64,000 nucleotides of DNA, taken from contig JASJFT010000076.1 of NCBI GenBank assembly GCA_030770425.1, positions 124,001 to 188,000 on the forward strand, given 5' to 3'. The DNA is from Darksidea phi (Eukaryota; Ascomycota; Dothideomycetes; Pleosporales; Lentitheciaceae). The position numbers and the translations under genes were made by a program. Shown piece by piece: positions 10,621 through 22,306 of the stretch. The first letter of the stretch is position 1; the number at the start of each line of letters is the position of its first letter. The notes under the pieces are model-generated. The model searched no databases. It had not been told where the DNA came from and saw only the letters and a list, made by a program, of their open reading frames with translations.

Positions 10621-13600
10621 TCATCGGAGTAGCAGGAGGTTAATGATGAGGTCCTTACCGAGAGCGAAAGTTAATAGTGGATTGCCTAGCGCTGATCGTA
10701 TCCAGATAGCCACCTGCTCGGCCGTAATTGTGACTCTAAGAGGGGAAACTTCTTCCTCCGGTGTAACAGCTATCTCAGATTTGGCCTCCGCTGGCTCTAT
10801 CAATGCTTTCTTCTTCATGTCTAGACTAGACTCGGCCAAATCCGCCGCCGGAGCTGCTACCTTGTGCTGGGTAAGGTTGCCCCCCTCAAGCAGAGTCAAG
10901 AGAAACTCCTTGTTTGCTGCCTTGGAATTGGCTATAAAATCTCTCAATGTGGCCTGGCCGCCTCTGGATTCGATGAGTTGGAGAGTCTCATTGCATACGT
11001 CATCGGAACCGAAATTGTAATCAGAGTATAACTTCGTCGTCCCTTCGGGCGGGGGACTATGAATTTTCATTCTCCAGAAGGGACTTGATACACTTTCCTT
11101 TGAAGCAGACACCGAGATATCGCGATATGCGCCGAACTCGAGGAAGATTTGCATGGCCTCAGTCCAGTCCCCGAAATCGGATCCACGGGCCCATATTTGG
11201 GAAAGGAGAACATACCAGAGGCTTCCATCAATGTCAGATAGTGCCTTCTGATTGGGGTGGCAACCTTGTTCGAAAATCCACCTCAGAATGATGTTCCTTC
11301 CATTGTGGCCGACGGAGCGGTCTAAGAATCCGAAAATGATCGTTAGGACAAGGCTCCCATCGTTCACTCCGTCATCCACAGAAGGTCGCATGTCGCTAGT
11401 GAAGTACTGGTGAAGTCCGAAAAAGGCTGCACAATGTGAAACCGAGAAACTGCCCCCTATGTGAGGGACTGTTGGACCAAAACCGAGGCCCCCGAAGTTA
11501 AGTTTGTAAGGGTCTTTAAGTTGTACCTGCCGGTTGCGTATCCTCTCGAGATTCCAAAGTGCCTGTATGACCTTCTCAGAGTCTGGTCCCAGGTTCTTAG
11601 CCGACAAAATGATAATCACTAACTCCGCGGAGGCGTAAAAGTCGTCAAAACCTGCCTTCTGTAAATGCAGCAGAGCGAGCTCAGCGACAAAGGTTTGGTA
11701 GATTGCTCCAAAGATGTTGAATCCTTGGAGCCGAGCTGATCGTTCTTGTTCCATCTCTTTCCTAAGCAAGAACTCTTGGACTGAGCGGTGTGTAAGAGCG
11801 ATCCGGCTGGCCAGAGGCTTCTCTCTGAGACATTCATTTCCAACCTCACCAACTAATGGGTCATCGTCAGACTCGATGATTTCGAGAAGGCCTTTGCACC
11901 GCTTATATAGCTGCCGCCGGGCTCGTCTGAGCCGCAACTTGACTTCATTTTCGTTCTCGTGTAAGAAGCGCTGCTCTTCAAAGTCAGGCTTCAATGTAAA
12001 TTCGGGGTCAGCATTGTATTCTTCTAGAAGCGAGTATCTCAGCAAAGACATCCGAAGACCGTATTTATTTCCCAATAACTTCAGAACAATGGCAAATGTC
12101 TGCGCGGATTGATCTCTATCCGACTTGTTAATGGAGTCGAACAGCTGCTGGAAGAGATCTTCCACTTCCGGAGGTGTTAAATCGACTTTGCGCTGCAGCT
12201 CCGCAAACGTATCTCCGTCATCGCAGGCGTTGTCCAATAGCTTGACCACTAGAGCCACCCACAGGAAGACGCCACTAGAACGCTCCGTCACTTGAGAAAT
12301 CAAGGTCCTGCCTCCACCCTCGGGCTTTTCTAGGGCGAGAAAATTCTTATTGCCTTCCAGTTTCTCACGGACAAAAATGAGGATATCGCCATAGGTCAAG
12401 TCTTGCAGCCTGATACCTTGGGGTCCGGTGAAGCTGTCCAGAAACACATCGAACTCCCTGCTCGACACACAGAGTTTGATATCGCCTTGGGTCTTCTTTG
12501 TCCAATCTGAGAGCAGCTGGGTTAGTTGTTTGTATCCTTCATCGCAGCTCTCTTGGAGTTCGTCGAGGCCATCGATAAACAGGCAGAAACATCGCTTTTC
12601 ATGCCGGTTGCGATAATCCAAGAGCCTGTCGAACGCATTGCGAATATCGTCGCCGTCAAAATGAAGACTGACTTGTGTCTGCCATGGCAGTGCCCCGACC
12701 CGGGACCACTGCTGGGGAAAAACGTCTCGGACCAGCTCGGTGCATTGTTCAAGCATTTCATAGAGGAGCGTCCGAAGCAGAGCAGTGATTGAGTTTTCCA
12801 TCTCCGACCCAGGCCGCCAGAAGAAGAATTTGCCAACCACCAGTTTCCTCCCTTCTGCCCAGGTCTCCAATAGCTGCTTTGTCTGTTCGTGCTTGCACAG
12901 GGACTTCATGAGTGTTGACTTCCCTGCTCCAGGTTTGCCGGCGATATGGAAGATCCCGTTACGGGATTCTAGCCATTCCCTGAAGAGCGTTCTGCCCCTC
13001 AAAGCTTTCTGCTCTTTCTGTGGCAGCTCCTCGAAGATCCATTCGAACGTCTCGGAATACGCTTTCCCGACCAGACCATATCTCCGATGCATCTCTGGAA
13101 AAGAAAGATGGCTCAGAATGCGATGGCTGGTGATCGAGTCTAGCGCACTATCAGAAAGCCTGAGAAGACTCTCCAACTTAGCGGCGGCCTCCCCACCTAT
13201 GTGACTGAGTGTTACCCCCCGCCGCAATGCCCCAACATGCCTCTGTAGACTCGCTAAGTCATCTGCATTCGATTGCCCCGTCTCGGCAAGCTTCTCGAGC
13301 GCCTTGATTGTATCCGACCCCATCACGACGGCCAGTTGCACTTGCAGCAGCTCGCGGCACTCATCCGCCTGCGCCTTGAGCTGCTTTTTCTCCTTCTCGC
13401 TCCACCAGCTCCGCAACGCTGCGGCGGCGCTTTTCCGGAACGACTGCGGATCTTTCGCCTTGATGCGCACCAGCATGGCGAGTAGCTGGTCGGCGAGTGC
13501 GCGACACTTGATGGCGATGCGAGCGAGCGCCTTCTCAGCATCGTTCTGTTGGAAAGCCGGCTTCGCGGAGAGAATTGCACCCGACATCTTGGAGAGCTCA

Positions 13601-13746
13601 CTCATGACGAAATCGAGCTGCTCGTCCTCAGCGGGAAGGCCCGAGACCGATGTGTAGACATCGTAGGCGCTCGAGACGAGCCCGACACTCATCTGCACGA
13701 ATTGGGCGATGGCGGCCGCGGCGCTTAAGGCAGCGAAGGGATCCAT
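10621..13746 (-). CDS. NACHT-domain NLR/STAND receptor (NLR2)
   Basis: A single uninterrupted exon encodes 1041 residues on the minus strand. Residues 1 to about 150 are the same type of helical N-terminal domain as in NLR1, including an SWWSEKEKKQLK segment comparable to the Trp-containing segment there. The NACHT domain has Walker A GKPGAGKST at residues 270-278, Walker B CLFIDGLDEL and a CVSSREF sensor-like motif. The C-terminal half is helical, with degenerate ankyrin-like snippets (IFEQGCHPN, FLEFGAYRD) but no clear repeat array. It probably acts as a cytosolic recognition/regulated-death receptor, as known for the family. Unlike NLR1 it lacks an intron after the N-terminal domain. The frame is intact and the C-terminal 30 or so residues are hydrophobic. 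Confidence 0.9.
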   Translation of the reverse strand: MDPFAALSAAAAIAQFVQMSVGLVSSAYDVYTSVSGLPAEDEQLDFVMSELSKMSGAILSAKPAFQQNDAEKALARIAIKCRALADQLLAMLVRIKAKDPQSFRKSAAAALRSWWSEKEKKQLKAQADECRELLQVQLAVVMGSDTIKALEKLAETGQSNADDLASLQRHVGALRRGVTLSHIGGEAAAKLESLLRLSDSALDSITSHRILSHLSFPEMHRRYGLVGKAYSETFEWIFEELPQKEQKALRGRTLFREWLESRNGIFHIAGKPGAGKSTLMKSLCKHEQTKQLLETWAEGRKLVVGKFFFWRPGSEMENSITALLRTLLYEMLEQCTELVRDVFPQQWSRVGALPWQTQVSLHFDGDDIRNAFDRLLDYRNRHEKRCFCLFIDGLDELQESCDEGYKQLTQLLSDWTKKTQGDIKLCVSSREFDVFLDSFTGPQGIRLQDLTYGDILIFVREKLEGNKNFLALEKPEGGGRTLISQVTERSSGVFLWVALVVKLLDNACDDGDTFAELQRKVDLTPPEVEDLFQQLFDSINKSDRDQSAQTFAIVLKLLGNKYGLRMSLLRYSLLEEYNADPEFTLKPDFEEQRFLHENENEVKLRLRRARRQLYKRCKGLLEIIESDDDPLVGEVGNECLREKPLASRIALTHRSVQEFLLRKEMEQERSARLQGFNIFGAIYQTFVAELALLHLQKAGFDDFYASAELVIIILSAKNLGPDSEKVIQALWNLERIRNRQVQLKDPYKLNFGGLGFGPTVPHIGGSFSVSHCAAFFGLHQYFTSDMRPSVDDGVNDGSLVLTIIFGFLDRSVGHNGRNIILRWIFEQGCHPNQKALSDIDGSLWYVLLSQIWARGSDFGDWTEAMQIFLEFGAYRDISVSASKESVSSPFWRMKIHSPPPEGTTKLYSDYNFGSDDVCNETLQLIESRGGQATLRDFIANSKAANKEFLLTLLEGGNLTQHKVAAPAADLAESSLDMKKKALIEPAEAKSEIAVTPEEEVSPLRVTITAEQVAIWIRSALGNPLLTFALGKDLIINLLLLR

Positions 13747-15046
13747 ACCGGAGGAGGGGTGGCTCTTCGGGCCGGGCCGGAGCGGGAGATGAGAAGCGGG
13801 ATGAGATACAGTTTAGAATGAATTTGTGATGCATCTACGAAAGAACCTCATAAGATCATATCGCTTAGGCTGCCGGAGGGCCTCATTGTCAGCTCCCGCT
13901 TCTCTTCTAAGTATATCTAGCGCTAGCCAAAATTTGCCTTCTTAAGCGAGGCTGCAGTAAAAGCGGTTAAATAAGCTGGCGAATTGGGTTCCTGGTCATA
14001 CGGTTCCTCACCCCACCAAAACAGGCTTCCTACAGAAAAGACGCGATATCCATCACCAACACTTTTCGATATAGATACCTATAAGTGGGCTATATAATCA
14101 ACTAGCTATAATCTTAGTCTCAGTATTTATAGGAACTGGCATACTACTACTATTAGGGTATACAGTATCTCCTGGTCTATCCCTGCTTGTGCGGCCATGC
14201 TGGATTCGCAGTTAGCGTGCGATACCTGACGCAAGAGAAACAGCCGAGCCTGGCATGAATGTTGAGGGCTAGTTCTTACTTCGACCTTTTCTTCTTGGAG
14301 TTGCTGGACCTAGCGTTGATCGTAGTGTCTAGAGTCATTGGCCAGACGCTTAGTTGGCTATTTTTATATTTGTAAAGTTGTAAACGAACGTTGGCTCGCC
14401 CATGGGGTACTGGAGGCCTTTTATCCCCTATGAACACACTTCAGCTACGGCTTTCACACGTCACGGCCGATACTAAAGTTTAGCCCGTCTGAGGCAGTGC
14501 TCTACGTATTGATCAGATCGTGGTGCTCAAGCAGGTTGCCCACCCCACTTATACGCGCTATCTCCGCCTACTCCATCTAGATGTATATCTTACCATCTTC
14601 TAGTTCTACTTCCCGCCGATATATCCAATGAATAGTTGTATAGACCTCAATCTCTAGCAGGAAGACCACATCTCAAGCTCTATAGAAAGGCGACTAGAGT
14701 ACGCAAGCGAGATAGGAATGATGCATGTAGTCGACAACGAGGGCGCGTCGCGGGCAGGCGTGGACTTGATTTTCGCCACGAACAGCTTTGCACTAAGCAA
14801 TTAGGAAGGTGAAGTATGTATCGGCGTTGTGGACAATATTATACCTACGGCTGGCGTTACTTGAGGAACACGTGAAGTGAAAGTAACACACTAACCCGCC
14901 ATATGCTCCTGCATGCGGGTAAATGGCATGGCAAATGTGGGTGTGTTGTGTCGCCTGTGGCTGTGATATACGGTGGCCGGTCACACTTGGCAATTGAGAA
15001 AGGTAGTCTTGAATTAGATATACCTGAGTCTTCAGTATCAAGCCCT
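13747..15046. other. Gene-poor, partly degenerate stretch
   Basis: This follows the NLR2 start and includes its promoter. From about 14050 to 14720 the sequence is rich in TA steps and interrupted frames, suggesting decayed repeats. I see no gene I can support. Confidence 0.45.
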
Positions 15047-15238
15047 TCATACCACCGACGTGCCATTGCCCCAGAAGAGGATGTGCTCCTCCATTATTTT
15101 CCGGGCCTTGATCGTATCTTCTACCGACGCAGTTCTCCAAATATCTTCGATTACTCGTGCATGGGACGAAGACTCCCACTCACGGCTTCACTTAAGCGCT
15201 CGCACAAATTCCGCAAGCGCGTATGGAAGCGCAATCGC
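15047..15238 (-). pseudogene. Coding relic, unknown family
   Basis: On the minus strand a frame reads ALPYALAEFVRALK, then a TGA at 15188-15190, then SREWESSSHARVIEDIWRTA and VEDTIKARKIMEEHILFWG before ending. The composition looks like real protein and the stop is a likely C-to-T change. No start or domain is recognisable. Confidence 0.35.
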
Positions 15239-16061
15239 TCATCCACAGTTATGTTGTGCTCAGCCAGCTACTGCTTATTGGGGATGGCGGTGTCTTCGCG
15301 TCAGGGACGGAGCTCAGGAACTGAAATTGAGGAGGGTTGTGCGACGTGTTCGAAAGAGCGCTCTCTTGTGTAAAGCGCAGAGGAGGAGAGCTCTAATCGA
15401 AGGAGCAAGTCCGTCAACATTCTAGGGTATGCGGGCTCGGGCTGCGCAGGCGTGGCAGGGTAGGAGGGTCGGCTGTGCACGTTCAGCGCTTCCTAAAACG
15501 AGGGAATGTAGAGTGACTGCAAAGGTCTCGATAGCACACGCTATCACGTCGATTTGGTTAATGGTGGGTAGTCGGTGCTAAGCGTGGGCTACACGTTTTC
15601 GCTCGACTTCGTCTTAGAAATCGTTAAGCGATGGGCTCGTTGGATCAAGGGCAAGATTCCACAGCAATTCATGGGCTAAGCAACTTAGCACGGACCTTCA
15701 ACCCAATAAGCTTACCTTTGCCTAACCTGTGCGCTTTCAGTTCGCCAGCACGATAGTTCGATGATGTCCTGAAAAGACTATTCAGGCTTGCCGTCTAGTC
15801 GCCGTCGAGCGAGCAACCGTGTGCACTCCACTGTAATTTTGCCTGGCACCAAGCTTTCACGTCCTTGAAATGTGGTTCATCTGCTGAAGCTACCACTTCG
15901 TCTTCCTATAACTGGATTCCTAGTGTTTGCCGCACCTTGTTGTGGATTGTAGGCGGAAGCTCAGCCAAGTCCCCAACAACGGTGCCGGCCTGGCACACAT
16001 TCTATGTCGATACGTTTGCGGAGATGTTCGCTAGGACTGGGGATGCGAGAGCCTTGAGAGC

Positions 16062-16511
16062 GTGTATCGTGTTCGGCGTTACGGCGCGAGCGAGTACTCA
16101 GAGATGCGCTTCGGGACGTCGGAAGGGCTGTCATCTTCTCTTGGGCGTCATGTTCTGCGGAGCGTTGGAGTAATGATTGGTGTGTCTCCAACAAGGACTG
16201 CTGCGGGGTACGGAGCGCTTTTTGAGCTGGCGCTTGCGTTTGCGATGATGGGTTCGGAAGTGATGAGGCGCGAGGTGTGCGGATATCGGCACATAGCGTT
16301 TGTGGCGCTGAGCTGGGTTGCAGGACTGGGAGTGGCTGTCAGGTATGTTTCGCTCCATCGAAAGGAGCATGTGCATGTATTGGAGGGCGAGGTTGTGAAG
16401 AAGTATGCTGTGTTTGTTGATAAGCGACCGAGAGCCGAAACAATCAGAGAAACCTTGGCACCACCGAGCTTTCCGCCAACCGCCCGAGTGCAACCAACCA
16501 CAATGACATGA
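16062..16511 (+). other. Possible relic of a membrane protein
   Basis: An open frame of 149 residues contains two hydrophobic segments (GALFELALAFAMM and IAFVALSWVAGLGVAV). Upstream, a different frame carries protein-like sequence (AWHTFYVDTFAEMFARTGD), suggesting a frameshift near 16070. I do not recognise the family, and a chance frame is possible. Confidence 0.25.
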
Positions 16512-16907
16512 ATTTTATCGAAACCACTATATCTCCCATATCCGTTCTATCTGAGTCCCCTGTACACGATGATCGAATGTCGGAGTGTTCAGTCAAAGCC
16601 TACGAGTTGCCGAAATGTGGGGTGGTACCCTTGAACATACGCATGGATCTCAACCCGAAGCGTCTGTGTATGCTAGGGCGTGCCGTCAATCGCAAGCTGT
16701 ATCGCTTGCCCAGCCACAGTTTGTTGTCCCCTAGAGTGGAGCATATCGCGACGCCTTTGATAATGAAGAAAGGGTGGACGTGCCGGACTGGTAGAGCGGT
16801 CAAAGCACCGCTGTTTATTGGTCAGTTGCCGAGAACGACCCTGCGCAACTATTTTCCAACTAATCTAGCTCTTTCCTCCACCAACCCTCGGTCCGACATC
16901 AAGACGA

Positions 16908-17183
16908 GTGAATACAATGCAGAAGCCTTTGGTGACGTTCTCAGATGGAACCGCAGTTCCTCTGGACGGAGAATATCACGTGGATCCGTCGAATCCATTA
17001 TTATCGAAGAAGTACTTGGAACCGTGGTATCCTCCCAGTGTGACACGCGTCTTCGCAAGCGGCAATACCGCGCGAGTAGGGTTTCTTTCGGATGGGACCG
17101 TTCTCAAGTTCGCATTTGACAGAGAGGAGCCCTGCCCTCTTCCCGGCTTGTGCCTCGTACATGCAAACTATGGCATCCGTTGA
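16908..17183 (+). pseudogene. Protein-kinase N-lobe fragment
   Basis: The reading PPSVTRVFASGNTARVGFL followed by SDGTVLKF resembles the glycine-rich loop and Lys strand of the kinase at 25170-25970 (PPGVIRRIGAGNSCFVGLL, EDGTVLKY). The frame ends soon after and no C-lobe follows, so this is a truncated relic. Confidence 0.5.
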
Positions 17184-17561
17184 AACTGCAGCACCGGCTC
17201 TGTTCGCTCGCGATATCGCCGCGTACAGTGATGCAGAACTCGACCACTATCTCGAAAAGAACGGAAGGTTAGGACGGGCCCTCTTGCCCTCGCTCTGCGG
17301 CTGCCTTGATAACACTTCGGAGGTTCGTCGACGTCGAAGACCCAGAGAACTTGCCAGATGATTTTATCCAGCGATTAAGGTAATGGGGGCTCTCGGTTAC
17401 AAGTTCAGCTGACTCCTTTAACAGCTGTACACAGAGATCGGACAGACTGCACAGGCGCAAAGACCGAAGCTCGTCCAGTCGATCCAGACCAACTAGCCGC
17501 CGCACTTCGGCAATGCGCTGCCCGAGAACCGTCGCCCTCTATCGCAACAACCGCATCGTCC

Positions 17562-18843
17562 ATGCCTGAGATGGAAAAATACCAGTTCGACCTGCAGTAC
17601 CAGACCAGGTGCTACAACACGCTTGTCGAAGCCGGTGGCCGGCCTTCACATCCGCTCAGTCGCCTCGAGGATATTATCAAGGATCCGGGAGAATACCATG
17701 AGATTCTATCGTTCTGGCAAGGCACCTATCCGAACGAGGATGAATGAAGGGTGTTTTCAATACAACTGCAGAGGTGGCAAGGCTTCCAGAGGCTGCAACG
17801 CTATGCGCGGGCGCAGAATGGCTACGACTACTGGCGAAGCGAGTAGGAGAATCACTGCAAGATGCACCGCTTGCAATACAGCGAAGGCCCCGAGTGCCAG
17901 ACATATTATTGGGGGGGAATTTACCAGGGTACCGAAGCAGACTGGGAACGCAGATGGCAGCACAGAAAGAAGTACAGCGATAAGCGGACACTGTATGTCC
18001 GGGGATACACGCCATGGTGGGAGTTCGTCGAGTGCAAAGGGCGGGTGATAGAGGGGGAAGGCTTTCCCAAATACGCCGAAGCTCTGAAAGAGCGTCTGAC
18101 AAGACATGGATTCACACGGACATTCCAGCTCGACGAGGATCTGGCTCGGCAAGACAAATTGACGAACTGGATCGAATATCTTGGCTACGAGTACTGGTGG
18201 TATGACCAATTTTCCATCACTGGACATGAACAAAAACAGCATGATAAAGCCTGGAAAAAGCTCGTTGCCTCGAAGGTGCTAAAACCTGGGGAGACCGAGG
18301 AGAATCTATGGGGTCTTACGGGCTGCGAGTGAAAGAGGAAGGGCAGAGAAGGCTGTACAATCCGCAATGTCGGCGGTGTCATCTGCTAAGAAAGCGGTAT
18401 CTAAATCACAAAAGTCCAGGCTGTCTCCACAACAACTTCAAGAACGATTTATGGCAGCACAATCAACGCTTGAAGCAGCACGGAAGAGGCATGAATCGAT
18501 TAAGAGACGGAATGATCTTGTCGGTGAGTTCTGTCACCAGACCAGAGTTACCCGGATTGCCAAACGCGACGCGGAGTGCCACAGGAAATTGCTACGGTGG
18601 ATGCTAAAGCAATATTCCCTGATTGAGGCCGAGTTGAACGCATCCAACGCATCCAACGTGGCTAGAAATAACTCGGGTCGGAAAGACAGCGGGAGAAAAC
18701 GCAAACGAGTCAAACACGATCCAGGTAAGCGTATTCCGCCGCGCTTCAATCGCCCGCGAGAGTTCGTTCCTAAGCAATTCGTTCAACCTTATCTGACGTT
18801 CAAAGGAACCTTCAGACGTTATCAAACCCCTCGTCGCGCATAA
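17562..18843 (+). pseudogene. Broken lineage-specific fungal gene
   Basis: One frame runs from an ATG at 17562 to 18332 but is cut by TGA at 17745-17747 and TAG at 17844-17846. Protein-like sequence continues across both (for example SIQLQRWQGFQRLQRYARAQ). It then shifts frame between about 18315 and 18345 and continues to 18843 as a basic, helical segment (SRLSPQQLQERFMAAQS; RKRKRVKHDPGKR). Conserved-looking parts include PSHPLSRLEDIIKDP and LARQDKLTNWIEYLGYEY. I believe it belongs to a coiled, charged hypothetical family common in Dothideomycetes, but I cannot assign a function. At least three lesions make it a pseudogene. Confidence 0.65.
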
Positions 18844-19623
18844 TAAGTCGACAGGCACTAAGGATGGAAGGGCTGCCCGCGCACTGAAAACACTTGGGCT
18901 TAGTACTCCATTGATATGTCCCATAGGTGAATAGGCAATGGAACTGGCAAAGTTCTTCGAGCCCTAGAGCTGAACCAGCTTCCGGATCGAATTAGCGAGC
19001 CTGTCACTGCGGCCGGCGGCCCATGGCCAAACCTACTTTAGCCAATTTGAAGTCAATCCTCCATCAAGGGGACGTGCGGGTGAGGAAAATCGAATGTCGC
19101 AAGCGTGAGGATAGCATTCGCTTTGTTTTCAACGCGTTGATTTTCCGTGATCTTTTTATACTCTTCACACCAAGCGACCAGGATAGCGAACCTTTTCGAA
19201 GGCAAAAATAGTCGCTCTCAGCGCAGCACAAATTCTTTGGCAGTTATCTACGAATAAACTGCTGGAAGGGCCGCGACGGCGCCTCTACCGGCACCGAATC
19301 AGCGCTGAGGGAGGTGTGAATGCCGGTAAAGGCCGTCGCGGCTAGCGATAGATGTGTTTTGATGACAGTGTTGTTGTAATTCCAAAAATTGGGTTCTCGC
19401 TGTTGGTTATTGCAGCTAGATTCAGCCACAGAGGCTTGACATCGTGGCTCCTGCAAGGGGATGACTAAGCAGTCGGAGGCATATTTCTCCGGAGTTTACT
19501 GCAGCTATCTCTCAACCTCGCATTAATCGTATTTCCCCTGCCCCTTGAAGTCCCTATGGGTTCTTACACACCCTTGTTATTGCCAATATTTTATTGTTTC
19601 GCTGATGAAGTACCCTGCTTCCA
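18844..19623. other. Intergenic, no gene seen
   Basis: Between the broken gene and the kinase at 19624. A few short open frames show no recognisable motif. The promoter of the downstream kinase should lie here. Confidence 0.5.
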
Positions 19624-20986
19624 ATGACCACTCTCACACTCGACAACGTACTAATGATAGCAGATCCATCGGACACCATTATGTCGTTCAGCGTCGGCAA
19701 ATTCCTTACCGGCGGTAAACATACCTACAAACTTGTGGAACGGCTTCAGCCGAACCAGACCGTTCTCTCTACCATCTGGAAAGCTGAAATTCTTAATAAC
19801 TCCAGATATCAAAGGCCGGCGAAGTGGTAAGTATACCACGTACTATCGGAGAATGCCAGTGTCTAATGCATGTCTTTCAGGGCCATCATCAAAACTGCCA
19901 CGGCAAAAAGGCAAAAATGGCTCAGAAGAGAGCGCGAGGCATATGAGAGGCAGGCAATCTATCAGAGCCGCCACATTCGGTCTTTGTATGACGAGATCAA
20001 TCCGTATATAAGCGAAAACGGCTTCCATGGTAACACCGCTGCCTTGGAAGAAGCCGTGCAGTCGAATCCCTACTGTCTCGTACTGGAATATCTCGACGTG
20101 CCGCTGAGCGCACTTGACCCAGCTAAGTACAAGGATAATCCTGTTTTCATGGCCGCACTCTTCAAGGGCATGTTAGGAGGCGTAAAAGACGTTGGCCTCA
20201 CCAAAAATGTCTGGACAGGTGAGTCTGGAAGGCCGATCAAGCCTAAGCGACTACCTATTCCCCTGTCTCGAGCCGAGAAACTGACTCCTACCGTAGATTG
20301 TAAGCCCGATAATGTACTCTGCTCCAACGTCGACGGACGAAACCCGATAGTCAAGATCTCAGACATGGGTCTCTGTAAGCATCCATCCTCTCGTCCCGGA
20401 CCCTACGGGATATACGTACTGAACCTGCAATTCTCCAGGTCAACCGGATGGCTACAACCAGGTGCAAATGCAGTCACCGGCCATGCGCGCTCCCGAGGTC
20501 TGGGCTGGATATGGCTGCCGCCACGTGTCAGACGTGTATTCTGTGGGATCCACGATCATCTCGTGGCTTCAACCAGGAGTTCTAGGCTCGCACGACGTCA
20601 AGCCGCCCATCTTTGCGGACGCATGGTGCATTGCCAAGATGATCAAGCTAGTGGAGACGGAGAATGAACAGATGGTCGATCCGCCGGCTGATGTCGCCAG
20701 GGATGTAAAGTCTATGTACGAACTGGGCCGAGTACTTCTCACGCAGCCCGAAGACGACGACGACGGGAGTATGCATGTCCCAGCACGGCCTCTTAGGGAG
20801 GTCTTGTGGAGACTGGGCACCACGCCCGAGGTCAAGGCCCTCCTCCCGGTTTTACTTGCACCAAACTTCCAGAAGCGCTTGCCAGCGGGGCAAGTGCTTA
20901 CGTCGAAGGAATACGAGGCACTTCAGCGCGCTGCACTGAGCAAATTGAAGGTGCCCAAAAACGATCCACACACCTCGGCCGAGTAG
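19624..20986 (+). CDS. Divergent protein kinase (possible pseudokinase)
   Basis: Four exons (19624-19826, 19881-20218, 20297-20374, 20439-20986) give 388 residues; introns are 54, 78 and 64 bp with clear GT-AG ends. The ATP-binding Lys strand is WAIIKTA, formed across intron 1. The catalytic loop, formed across intron 2, reads WTDCKPDNVL, so the usual HRD is WTD while Asp, Lys and Asn remain. The metal-binding motif is SDMG instead of DFG, followed by MRAPEVW for the APE motif. The segment between the Lys strand and catalytic loop contains EYLDVPLSAL, like the hinge. Fungal kinases of this shape are common in accessory regions; activity is uncertain because of the altered HRD. The C-terminal end is acidic and charged. 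Confidence 0.75.
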
Positions 20987-22306
20987 ACCTCCGAGATGCA
21001 GATTGCTTATGGAGGGAGAGACGTAGGTTTCACAATGCAAGGCTGTATCGGTGGTCTTACGGGTAGGGGGCAAAATAGCAGCATGAATGGCTTTGAGTAA
21101 ATTATAATCTATGCAGCTACGCTATAGGTTGGAAATGCCGTACTGACATCGGAGTCTCCAGCATTTTCTCCAGAAACAATCATCCTTTTTGAGTGTCATT
21201 CTCATATTTGCGTCAGTCTCCAACATTTTCCCCGGCATTCGTTCTTTGAAAGTGCTATACCGACTAGAAGGCATTCCTATCGGAAGATTCGAGCATTCGA
21301 GCCTTTGCTTCTCACCGGCTGTAGTCGCCCTCTAATGAGCCAGTGGGGTTACGTTCCCACGCGAGTCAGTCCACATGTGACGCACCGCCACCCCACTGCA
21401 TTTTCCACCGATGGCAAAAGGTGTCACTATTCCAAACGAGGATGTACTCGCGTCTACCTTTCGGAAGCTCCACTCCAACACTCAGGATCCTTGATATTAA
21501 GGCTGAGGCTGGGCACATGCCTCTGATCTTATCGATTGATTTCAGCCACTTGGCGGTAAATTCCCATACACGCTAGCAGGGGCAGCTCTCCTCTCCGCTC
21601 TATCATTGGTAGAAGTGCTGGTTGCACTAAGGAGTCACCGCCCACCAATTTAGTTAGAAACTTGCCTCTTGCAGAGAACGGCGCAATCTTTGGCGGTCGC
21701 GTTGCTGCGATTGTGAGAGCAAAGCAAGGGGCCTCACTAGCCTAAGTCGTTGAAACACCGCTGCCCGTCGATGGGATACTTCGCGAAACGGATTCGCAGA
21801 TTGCGCCTTGCTTTGCCGCAGAATGCCTTGAGTGAGGTATTTTTACCTCAATCTCATCCGTCTGCGACGTTGAAGTTGGCGCTTCTTGCGACTGCCGCCT
21901 AGCCGGCTGCATATTTCTTCTGCGGAGTCCCCACATTTGCTGTGCCTCACCGAATCGAGAGGACCCGGAACGGCGAGCACATCTCTAATGGTACGCCGCA
22001 TGAACACGGCGCAATGCTGCCTGATGCGGGGCGCGAAAGAATATAAACATGCATGAAAAGATGAACCGTTGGTCCATACTTGCCTACTTTCCTGCCGGTG
22101 CGATCACCGGCGCGTGGGTTTGAAACACTTCAAGAGTTGCTGGCTGCAGTGTCCCATAAATTCGGGCTCGAAATCGTCGTTTCTGTTCTTCAAAATCAGC
22201 TTCCGATCGAACAGCAACAATCAAGCCTTCTATTCATCTATACTGCTATCCAAGCTCTTGTCCATTGTCCAAACTTTACCTCCGAGTTCCCTTGATATCC
22301 ATCAAA
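20987..22306. other. Intergenic, no gene seen
   Basis: Short frames only, none with family motifs. The region just before 22307 should hold the promoter of the small gene there. Confidence 0.5.

Noticed and set aside
13273..13657. Plus-strand frames opposite NLR2
   Set aside because: They are shadows of the GC-rich NLR2 coding sequence on the other strand.
14903..15425. Plus-strand open frames of up to 156 residues
   Set aside because: The protein-like signal in this stretch is on the minus strand; the plus-strand frames have no motif and unusual composition.
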